Below the pieces are notes generated by a model that was not told the DNA's origin, ran no database searches, and saw only the letters and a list, made by a program, of their open reading frames with translations. This document shows positions 1 through 5,216 of a stretch of 12,733 nucleotides of DNA, piece after piece (the stretch's first letter is position 1; each line of letters starts with the position of its first letter). Made by a program: the position numbers and the translations under genes. Origin of the DNA: Armatimonadota bacterium. GTDB taxonomy: Bacteria > Armatimonadota > Fimbriimonadia > Fimbriimonadales > ATM1. The DNA lies in contig RFHN01000189.1 in the NCBI GenBank assembly GCA_003695835.1, positions 1 to 12,733 on the forward strand. The letters run 5' to 3'.

Positions 1-1333
1 GATCCACCTGGTTGTAGCCGATGAGTTGGGCGAGGAAGTCCTTCTCTCCGTCGTTGACGTCTCGAGCGCGGGTGAAGTCGTCCGAAACGCTCCGGATGCC
101 GCCCGAGAGTTTCAGCCCGGGCATTTCGTAGGCAGCCTTGAACCGGGAAAGATTCGCGTCGCCATCCTCCACGTCCAGCCAGGACAGCGCGAGTTTGCTC
201 TTGCCCAGCGTCCCGTTCAACGCGAGGTCTTGTCGGGAGAATCCCTGCTGGTTGCCATAGAACTTGCGCTCGGCGTCGAGTAGGTCGAAGGCGCGATCGA
301 ATCCTTGACCAAAGTGAAGGTTGCGATACTCCAGCGACCAACCGCGTAGGTCGAGATTCATTTGCTGATACTGGATGGCGTCGTTTTGCCCTTCGATTCC
401 CACGTTGCGGAACGAGAAAGCGTTCTTGCCGCCGAGGCCGGCGTCGAAGCGGAAGAAGGACCGTTTGAGTCCGTTTTCGCGCGCGAACCATCGAGGATCG
501 TCCTTGTGCGCCTTCGCGCCATCGTACATGGCGAGCGTTTGCGCGACGTACTGCTTCTTCTCGTCCGGAGTCAGGTTGTCAAGTCGGTTGAAGTCGCTGG
601 ACGTCTCTCGCGTCCAGTATTGTGCGCGAACGTTGCCAAAGTCGAGGCCCAGGGCCCGCGACGAGAAGTCAGCCGAGTCTCCGTACTGCACTCGGTTCTG
701 GGAAAAGGTGAGTAGGCTCGCCTTCTCGTTCTTCGGGAGGGCAAACGAGAGCGCCTCGCGCCGGAAGCCGCGTTCAGCCAGCCATTGGTTCCGTTCGCCC
801 TCGGCAAGGTCTTTCGCGCGACCAAACCCTTGGGAGATCTCTTGTCGGCTGTACTGCACCTTGAGGAAAGACGTATCGAGGCCGAGGTCGCGACGATAGA
901 ACCCATCGCCATCCGCGGTGATCTCTTTCTGGTTGAAGCTGAACTTCGCGTTTGGAGCGAACGCGAGGGAGCCACCGAAGTCGAGGCGGTCAATGCCCCG
1001 CTCCTTCTGAAGTTGGGCGCGATCTTGCTCCGCGATGTCTTTGAAGCGGGAGAAGGTCTCGTCAACGCTGCGCGCGTTGTAGTGGAGCGAAAGACCGCCA
1101 ACCTCTACACCATAGTTCTGCCAAGTAATTCTTCCCTTGCCGTCGCCAATCGTGCGGAAGCTGTTGGCGAGGGAGAGCTGGCCGGACTTGCCGTTCAAGC
1201 CAAAGCCGTAGCGCGTGATGCCCTTTTCTTTCTGCAGCTGGTTGATCTCATCCTGCTTCATGCCCGAGCCGCCAAGCATCCCAAAGCCCTCGAACTTCTC
1301 GCCGACATCTTGGAAGTCCGCAGAGAGCGAGAA
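1..1333 (-). repeat. About six tandem protein repeat units inside the long exported protein
   Basis: Reading the minus-strand frame, units start near residues 223, 310, 384, 463, 560 and 636 (about 1333-1073, 1072-851, 850-614, 613-323, 322-95 and 94 to the edge). Lengths are about 74-97 residues, and the last is cut off. Equivalent core segments are 'DETFSRFKDIAEQDR', 'SQGFGRAKDLAEGER', 'SSDFNRLDNLTPDEK', 'GQGFDRAFDLLDAER' and 'SDDFTRARDVNDGEK'. A more divergent first copy carries 'GEKFEGFG' and 'LQKEKGITR'. Each core is preceded by an aromatic-rich beta strand and followed by two to three strands ending in [L/V]-x-[A/S/V]-[Q/H/E]-Y. The repetition is at protein level; the DNA copies are diverged, so this is an old repeat and not recent slippage. 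Boundaries are approximate because they were aligned by eye. Confidence 0.75.
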
Positions 1334-1999
1334 TCCGTTGCCGACATCCGTCTTGAGGCTCTGCATGACAAGGGAGTCGGTGCCTTCGGTTCCTTTCTTC
1401 GGCTGACGCATGTCGGGTGAGGCAGAATCGGCTTCCACCGTGGGGGCGGCCTGGCTGCTCACCAAGAAAACGCCCTCGAGCGAGGAACCTGCGAACTTGA
1501 AGTTGTTCTGGATGCCGCCGGAGTGCGATTGCATCAAGGTGCCGTCCGCCATTCGATTGACACCCGTGGCGCCCAGCAGCATCTTCATGGAGCCCATCTG
1601 ACCAAAGTTGAGGGTGAAGATGGGCAACATCGAGGCGCCGCTCGCGCTCTCCTTGGCGGTGGGGTCATGACGATAGAGGACCCGGATCGAGTCGCTCGGC
1701 CGGACTGGGACGAGCAGGTACAGCAGGCCGGCCGCGTAATCCAGCCGGAAGTCCTCGTTCTCCCGCAGCTCTTTGCCCATCAGCCAGACCTTGACGGTTC
1801 CCGGAACGACGTTCGGATACCGGAGCGGATAGGCAAGCCCCGTCTTCTTGCCGGGGAGCAGGTCCACCGCCGGCTTCCCGACGAGTTTCTTCTCTTGGGG
1901 CGTCGCGGTGGAGTCAAAGGCGCCGGCGAGGTTTTGTGCGCCAGCAGTGCCCGCCAAGACGGCGGCCACTGCCATTGCCCAAATCTTTCCTCGCTTCAT
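1..1999 (-). CDS. Long exported repeat protein, putative outer-membrane beta-barrel (3' end off the left edge)
   Basis: An ATG at 1999-1997 opens a frame without a stop to the window edge: 666 codons, C-terminus missing. The N-terminus is a clear signal peptide: basic MKRGK, a hydrophobic stretch to about residue 18, and an Ala-Gly-Ala cleavage site before Gln22. Residues about 55-111 form a beta module ('VPGTVKVWLMGKEL', 'DFRLDY', then a strand ending 'IRVLYRHD') resembling the repeated modules of SprA-like surface proteins. From about residue 223 the chain is a series of imperfect units. Each has beta-like alternating strands (for example 'FSLSADF', 'LKVQYS', 'WSLEYRN') and a charged helical insert with the pattern F-x-R-x-x-D-[LIV]-x3-E followed by an ending like 'ERGI'. 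I infer a cell-envelope protein, probably a beta-barrel. The family is not recognised and no enzymatic motif is seen. It lies 46 bases downstream of the anti-sigma-like gene, so co-transcription is likely. AAGGA sits about 10 bases before the start. Confidence 0.85.
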   Translation of the reverse strand, partial: MKRGKIWAMAVAAVLAGTAGAQNLAGAFDSTATPQEKKLVGKPAVDLLPGKKTGLAYPLRYPNVVPGTVKVWLMGKELRENEDFRLDYAAGLLYLLVPVRPSDSIRVLYRHDPTAKESASGASMLPIFTLNFGQMGSMKMLLGATGVNRMADGTLMQSHSGGIQNNFKFAGSSLEGVFLVSSQAAPTVEADSASPDMRQPKKGTEGTDSLVMQSLKTDVGNGFSLSADFQDVGEKFEGFGMLGGSGMKQDEINQLQKEKGITRYGFGLNGKSGQLSLANSFRTIGDGKGRITWQNYGVEVGGLSLHYNARSVDETFSRFKDIAEQDRAQLQKERGIDRLDFGGSLAFAPNAKFSFNQKEITADGDGFYRRDLGLDTSFLKVQYSRQEISQGFGRAKDLAEGERNQWLAERGFRREALSFALPKNEKASLLTFSQNRVQYGDSADFSSRALGLDFGNVRAQYWTRETSSDFNRLDNLTPDEKKQYVAQTLAMYDGAKAHKDDPRWFARENGLKRSFFRFDAGLGGKNAFSFRNVGIEGQNDAIQYQQMNLDLRGWSLEYRNLHFGQGFDRAFDLLDAERKFYGNQQGFSRQDLALNGTLGKSKLALSWLDVEDGDANLSRFKAAYEMPGLKLSGGIRSVSDDFTRARDVNDGEKDFLAQLIGYNQVD

Positions 2000-2045
2000 C
2001 CTTCGCTTGTCCTTAGTCTACAGAGAGTATTGTTGGCCTGTTCCC

Positions 2046-2996
2046 CTAATTGGAGGATATGCGCTTTCGGGGCGCGTTCAATTCGTCGTCGGTCAGGGCA
2101 GCTCGCTCCTGATTCGCCTTTTGCAGCGATTCCCGCAGCTTCTGGCGAGCGGAAGGAAGAACCTTCTGTTGGTCGCCAGACGTCCTCGCCTGGTCCGTTT
2201 GGCGGTTGCTGGATGTGACGTCTTGGTGCGGCGCCGACTCCGGAGGCATGGCGGCGGGATCCAATGGCTTCGGTTCACTTCGCACCGTAACCGGCTCCTC
2301 CGAAGCGTAGGCGGCAGGGAGACGTTCGTACGAGGCAGGGACCGGCGCGGGCCGGCTCGGCGAAGACGCCGGCACGAAGGTCGGCTGCTCGTTCGGCGTT
2401 TCGACACGACGCTCGTCGGTTCGCGCCGTGGACGTCTTCGAAGCTGACGGCCTGAACTCCACGCGCCGAGGCTCCGCCTTCTTCGACGGGAGCGCGGCCT
2501 CCGGGTTGGCATCAGCCTTCGCCGGAGGGGCCGCCTCGGGAACGATGCTCTCGCTCGCGCCGCCCAGTGCGCGATCTACAGTTGGCTCCTCGCTCGACAC
2601 TGCCACCGAGGCCACCGATCCGTCTACAGCCGGGTGTGGAGTGCCATCGGGCAGGACGGCGTACAGGAAGGCAGCCATGGCGCCAGCCGTGGCAAGGCCT
2701 CCAGCCCAGCGTAGCGTCTTGGGCAGAAGGCTCGGCTTGCGCGTGGTCCGCGCGAGGATGGCTTCACGAAGCCCCTGGGGCGGATCCACGCTCTCGGCGG
2801 CGAGTTCGGCCTCTGCTGCCTGGAGAAGCCGCAGCACAGCCTCGGCCTCCGGCTCCTCGCGGAGATAGGCCTCCACGAGCCGGCGCTCCTTCGGAGTCGT
2901 TTCGCCGTCCATATAGGCGGACAGCCAGGCGAACATCTCCTCTTCGAGGCTCTCGCCGTGGCCTTCGTTTTCCAGCGTGTCCCAGATATCGCTCAT
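2046..2996 (-). CDS. Anti-sigma-factor-like single-pass membrane protein
   Basis: A 316-residue protein. Residues about 17-85 are acidic and helical, with 'LSAYMDGETTPKERRLVEAY', closely matching the N-terminal domain of anti-sigma factors that hold ECF sigma factors at the membrane. The His/Cys zinc ligands of the ZAS type are absent, so it would be a zinc-free variant. Residues about 95-116 are one hydrophobic membrane helix. The remaining 200 residues should lie outside the cytoplasm; they are rich in Pro, Ala, Ser, Glu and Arg with low complexity and end in a charged helix. The frame is open upstream to 3173, but the ATG at 2996 is preferred: AGGGAA lies about 12 bases before it, the family-like sequence begins there, and the longer form would run into the divergent rplJ leader. 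No sigma gene is adjacent, which is unusual because the pair is normally co-transcribed. The next gene on the strand encodes a large surface protein, a possible regulatory target (inference). Confidence 0.75.
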   Translation of the reverse strand: MSDIWDTLENEGHGESLEEEMFAWLSAYMDGETTPKERRLVEAYLREEPEAEAVLRLLQAAEAELAAESVDPPQGLREAILARTTRKPSLLPKTLRWAGGLATAGAMAAFLYAVLPDGTPHPAVDGSVASVAVSSEEPTVDRALGGASESIVPEAAPPAKADANPEAALPSKKAEPRRVEFRPSASKTSTARTDERRVETPNEQPTFVPASSPSRPAPVPASYERLPAAYASEEPVTVRSEPKPLDPAAMPPESAPHQDVTSSNRQTDQARTSGDQQKVLPSARQKLRESLQKANQERAALTDDELNAPRKRISSN

Positions 2997-3072
2997 CGTC
3001 TTGGGTTCCCTGTTCGATTTGACCCCGAACCCGCCCAAAAGTGTCGGATTTTGTGGCTCCCTTTCGGACGAT

Positions 3073-3103
3073 TTGACACGCAGAGCCTCCGATGTGCCAT
3101 ACT
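3073..3103 (+). promoter_or_regulatory. Probable promoter of rplJ-rplL
   Basis: A perfect TTGACA at 3073-3078 is followed after 19 bases by CATACT (3098-3103). The latter is preceded by TG plus one base (3095-3097), giving an extended -10 element that tolerates a long spacer. Transcription would start near 3110, just before the L10 leader. A sigma-70-type vegetative promoter is inferred. The spacer is longer than the usual 17, so this is moderate support only. Confidence 0.5.
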
Positions 3104-3110
3104 CTGGGCG

Positions 3111-3170
3111 GTCTCCGTAGACAACCGGTGGGCATTTGCCCTTAATATTGCCGGTCGAGGAGCGAGGTCG
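3111..3170 (+). promoter_or_regulatory. L10 leader, autoregulatory RNA in the rplJ 5' UTR
   Basis: The sequence carries the conserved landmarks of bacterial L10 leaders in order: CCGTAGACA (3115-3123), CCGGTGGG (3125-3132), TTAAT (3142-3146), then CCGGTCGAGG (3151-3160). Pairings visible by eye are CTCC 3113-3116 with GGAG 3159-3162, ACCGG 3124-3128 with CCGGT 3151-3155, and GGGC 3130-3133 with GCCC 3138-3141. The asymmetric internal loop around GTAGACA/CGA fits the kink-turn of the family. In known cases the L10-L12 complex binds this RNA in place of its 23S rRNA site and represses translation of its own mRNA. Recognition is from the remembered family consensus; no covariance search was run. 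Confidence 0.85.
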
Positions 3171-3190
3171 CACCTTGAGACGAATTGGCT

Positions 3191-3224
3191 CAGGGGGCTC
3201 CGCGCTGGTCTGCGGGGCCCCCTG
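3191..3224 (+). promoter_or_regulatory. Strong hairpin between the L10 leader and the rplJ ribosome-binding site
   Basis: CAGGGGGCTCCGC (3191-3203) pairs with GCGGGGCCCCCTG (3212-3224) over 13 bp with a single G-U wobble and an 8-base loop. It ends 9 bases before the AAAGGGA ribosome-binding site (3234-3240). It is followed by AAATCA and not by a T run, so it is a poor intrinsic terminator. It may be part of the L10 autoregulatory structure, a pausing or stabilising hairpin, or a degenerate attenuator. Confidence 0.6.
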
Positions 3225-3249
3225 AAATCACTTAAAGGGAGTAACAACC

Positions 3250-3840
3250 GTGCCAACAGCGCAAAAAGAGAAACTGGTTGCCCAAGCGAAGGAATGGTAT
3301 GAGAACTCGGTAGGCGTGATTTTCACCGACTACCGCGGCCTCAGCGTTCCTCAAATGCAGACGCTTCGCCAGTCGCTGCGCGAGGCGGGAGCGGAGTTCC
3401 ATGTAATCAAGAACACCCTGCTCCGTCTCGCCATGGGCGACGATGTGAGCGCCCTGCCGGAGGAGTTCCACAACGGCCCGACGGCAACGGCGTTCATCCA
3501 CGGCGAGCAGCCCGCAGTCGCCAAGGCAATCGTAGACTTCATCAAGAAAGAGAAGCAACTTGAAATCAAGGGTGCGCTCATTGAAGGGCGCGTCTTCACC
3601 AAGGATGAGGTCGAAGCTCTCGCCAAGCTGCCAAGCCGGCACGAACTTCTCTCCATGATCGCGGGCCTCGTTGCCGCGCCGATGAGCAACCTCGTCGGCG
3701 TGTTGAACGAGATGATCGCCGCTCCGGTCCGAGTGATCGGAGCCATCGAAGAGAAGGTCGCCGCCGGTGGCGGGCCTGTCGAGGCTTCGGAAGCCTCAGC
3801 CGAACCATCTCAAGAAGAGGAAGGTAACAACAATGTCTGA
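3250..3840 (+). CDS. rplJ: 50S ribosomal protein L10 (uL10), stalk base
   Basis: L10 anchors the ribosomal stalk. Its N-terminal globular domain binds 23S rRNA with L11, and its C-terminal helix carries the L7/L12 dimers that recruit translation factors. The 196-residue protein shows the family hallmarks 'FTDYRGLSV' (25-33), 'FHVIKNTLLRLA' (50-61), 'GPTATAFI' (76-83) and the helix from 'SRHELL' (129-134) to about 170. It is longer than the roughly 165-175 residues usual for L10, because of a disordered acidic tail after about residue 172 (Gly-rich, then Glu/Ser, ending in three Asn and Val). The start is GTG at 3250, preceded by AAAGGGA at about 9 bases. It is first gene of a two-gene operon, its stop lies inside rplL (8-base overlap), and the L10 leader upstream indicates autogenous translational control. 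Confidence 0.97.
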   Translation: MPTAQKEKLVAQAKEWYENSVGVIFTDYRGLSVPQMQTLRQSLREAGAEFHVIKNTLLRLAMGDDVSALPEEFHNGPTATAFIHGEQPAVAKAIVDFIKKEKQLEIKGALIEGRVFTKDEVEALAKLPSRHELLSMIAGLVAAPMSNLVGVLNEMIAAPVRVIGAIEEKVAAGGGPVEASEASAEPSQEEEGNNNV

Positions 3841-4228
3841 AGTAGTACAAGAAATCGTAGAGAAGATCGCCAACATGTCGGTGATGGAGCTCAGCGAGCT
3901 CAAGAAGGCGCTCGAAGAGAAGTTCGACGTGACCGCAGCCGCTCCCATGGCGGCGATGGCGGTCATGCCGGGTGCCGCAGCCGCTGGTGGCGGCGACGCC
4001 GCAGCAGCCGAAGAGAAGACGTCGTTTGACGTCATCCTGTCGGAAGTGGGTGGCGCCAAGCTCCAGGTCATCAAGGCGGTCCGCGAGGTTACCGGTCTGG
4101 GTCTCAAGGAAGCCAAGGATGTCGTGGACGGAGCCCCCGGCCCGATCAAGGAAGGCGTCTCGAAAGAGGAAGCCGAGAAGATCAAGGCTGCCATCGAGGA
4201 AGCCGGCGGCAAAGTCGAAATCAAGTAA
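3833..4228 (+). CDS. rplL: 50S ribosomal protein L7/L12 (bL12)
   Basis: The 131-residue protein (typical length 120-130) is the multicopy stalk protein that binds L10 as dimers and recruits and stimulates the translational GTPases. Residues 1-33 form the dimerisation domain ('EIVEKIANMSVMELSELKKA'). About 36-63 is the flexible Ala/Gly/Met-rich hinge. From 'EKTSFDVILSEVG' to the end is the globular domain, with the conserved 'VREVTGLGLKEAKDVVDGAP' and the C-terminal 'GGKVEIK'. The ATG at 3833 lies within the last codons of rplJ in another frame. It is preceded by GAGGAAGG and the string GTAACAAC, the same string that precedes rplJ, so translational coupling is likely. An in-frame extension upstream would only re-read rplJ. 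The next gene is convergent xerC, not rpoB as in most bacteria. Confidence 0.98.
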   Translation: MSEVVQEIVEKIANMSVMELSELKKALEEKFDVTAAAPMAAMAVMPGAAAAGGGDAAAAEEKTSFDVILSEVGGAKLQVIKAVREVTGLGLKEAKDVVDGAPGPIKEGVSKEEAEKIKAAIEEAGGKVEIK

Positions 4229-4246
4229 TCGCCGACAGTCGGGGTG

Positions 4247-4277
4247 TAGGCGCGCCTTCGACCAAGAGGCGCGCCTA
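4247..4277. terminator. Hairpin terminator shared by rplJL and the convergent xerC operon
   Basis: TAGGCGCGCC (4247-4256) and GGCGCGCCTA (4268-4277) form a perfect 10-bp stem with an 11-base loop, 18 bases after the rplL stop. On the plus strand TTT follows, a short U tract, so intrinsic termination there is plausible but not textbook. The right arm contains the xerC stop codon (TAG at 4277-4275 on the minus strand). On that strand no U tract follows, so bidirectional function is inferred from position only. Confidence 0.7.
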
Positions 4278-5216
4278 TTTCCGTTGGTTGCTTCCCTGCT
4301 CGCCTTTGGCGCGCGGATGAGCCTGCACGTACTTGTCTCGAAGAGTCTCAAAATCGAGAAACGTGTAGACCTCGGTCGTAGCGACGGATTCGTGGCCGAG
4401 CAGCTCTTGCACCGAACGCAGATCGGCTCCCGCCCGTACGAGGTGAACCGCGTAAGTATGCCGCAACGTGTGCGGCCCGAACTTCTTCCGAATTCCAGCC
4501 TGTTTCGCATAGCCTTGCAGGATCCGAAACACGCCTGAACGCGAGAGCGCCCCTCCCCGTTGGTTCAAGAACAACGCAGCGGGCGAAGTGGGGCGTACGA
4601 GGCGGGGACGCCCGTCGCGCCGATACCGTTCAATCCATTCGAGCGTCCCGTCGGGCACCGGGATGAGGCGGACCTTGCTCCTCTTTCCAAGAACGCGGAG
4701 GACCTGCTGTTCCGGCAGAACGTCCGACGGCGCAAGTCCGATGCACTCCGTGACTCGTAGTCCGCAACCGTAGAGCGTCTCGAGCATGGCCCGATCGCGA
4801 AGGCCCGCCGGACTGGTCGTATCGGGCGCTGCAAGAAGCGCTTCGATCTCGGCATGAGTGAGCGCTTTGGGCAAGCGCTTCGGCCGCCGGGCGCTCGAGT
4901 GTTCCGGCAACGTGCCCTTGGTATCCACTCCCTCGCGTATCAGAAAACGAAGGAAGCTGCGCAGGGACGAGAGTTTGCGCCTCACTGTCGTAGGCGATGC
5001 ACCTCGCGAGGCGAGCCAGGCGTAGAGGGCGTCTGCGTCGGAGCTGTCGTATTCCGACCAATCGCTCTTCCCTGCTTTCCGCAAGAGGGTTGCCGCCTGC
5101 ATCAAATCTCGATGATAGGCGTCGAGGGTGTGCCGACTCGCGCCTTTCTCGACCGCCAGGTAGTCGAGGAACCATTCAATGGTCTCGCTCAGTTTGCTTT
5201 CCGCTTCAGCACACAT
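4275..5216 (-). CDS. xerC: Tyrosine recombinase, XerC type
   Basis: The 313-residue protein fits the Xer family (about 300), which resolves chromosome dimers at dif with a partner and FtsK. Residues 9-100 are the SAM-like core-binding domain ('DYLAVEKGASRHTLDAYHRD'), and about 115-300 the catalytic domain. All catalytic residues are seen with E. coli XerD spacing: Arg154 in 'CGLRVTE', Lys178 in 'LGKRSK', His249 and Arg252 in 'HTLRHTY', His275 in 'LLGHES', and nucleophile Tyr284 in 'TEVYTF'. The end 'LDFETLRDKYVQAHPRAK' resembles XerC more than XerD. It could also serve as the single Xer of a one-recombinase system; no partner is in the window. The ATG at 5216 has no strong ribosome-binding site, and the gene overlaps the upstream glycosyltransferase by 28 bases, so translational coupling is expected. 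No dif-like site was recognised. Confidence 0.93.
   Translation of the reverse strand: MCAEAESKLSETIEWFLDYLAVEKGASRHTLDAYHRDLMQAATLLRKAGKSDWSEYDSSDADALYAWLASRGASPTTVRRKLSSLRSFLRFLIREGVDTKGTLPEHSSARRPKRLPKALTHAEIEALLAAPDTTSPAGLRDRAMLETLYGCGLRVTECIGLAPSDVLPEQQVLRVLGKRSKVRLIPVPDGTLEWIERYRRDGRPRLVRPTSPAALFLNQRGGALSRSGVFRILQGYAKQAGIRKKFGPHTLRHTYAVHLVRAGADLRSVQELLGHESVATTEVYTFLDFETLRDKYVQAHPRAKGEQGSNQRK

Noticed and set aside
571..1101. Minus-strand 176-codon open frame within the left gene
   Set aside because: It is a shifted reading of the long exported-protein gene, which continues uninterrupted over it. Its Arg/Ser-rich translation is typical of a shadow frame.
785..2218. Long plus-strand open frames (785-1420, 1523-2218)
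   Set aside because: They are antisense to the exported repeat protein, with no family-like motifs. The minus-strand frame has a signal peptide and a clear repeat pattern.
2997..3173. Upstream extension of the anti-sigma-like gene to 3173
   Set aside because: The extra 59 residues would overlap the rplJ promoter and L10 leader. Anti-sigma similarity and a ribosome-binding site appear at the 2996 start.
3191..3224. Reading the rplJ-proximal hairpin as an intrinsic terminator
   Set aside because: No T run follows the stem; the next bases are AAATCACTT and then the ribosome-binding site.
3596..4510. 304-codon minus-strand frame across rplL
   Set aside because: It is antisense to rplJ, rplL and the shared terminator and is another frame across the end of xerC. 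Both neighbours are unmistakable genes.
4275..5216. xerC as a phage or integron integrase marking a mobile island
   Set aside because: Length, active-site spacing and the XerC-like C-terminus fit the housekeeping recombinase. No att-like repeats, tRNA or phage genes are nearby.
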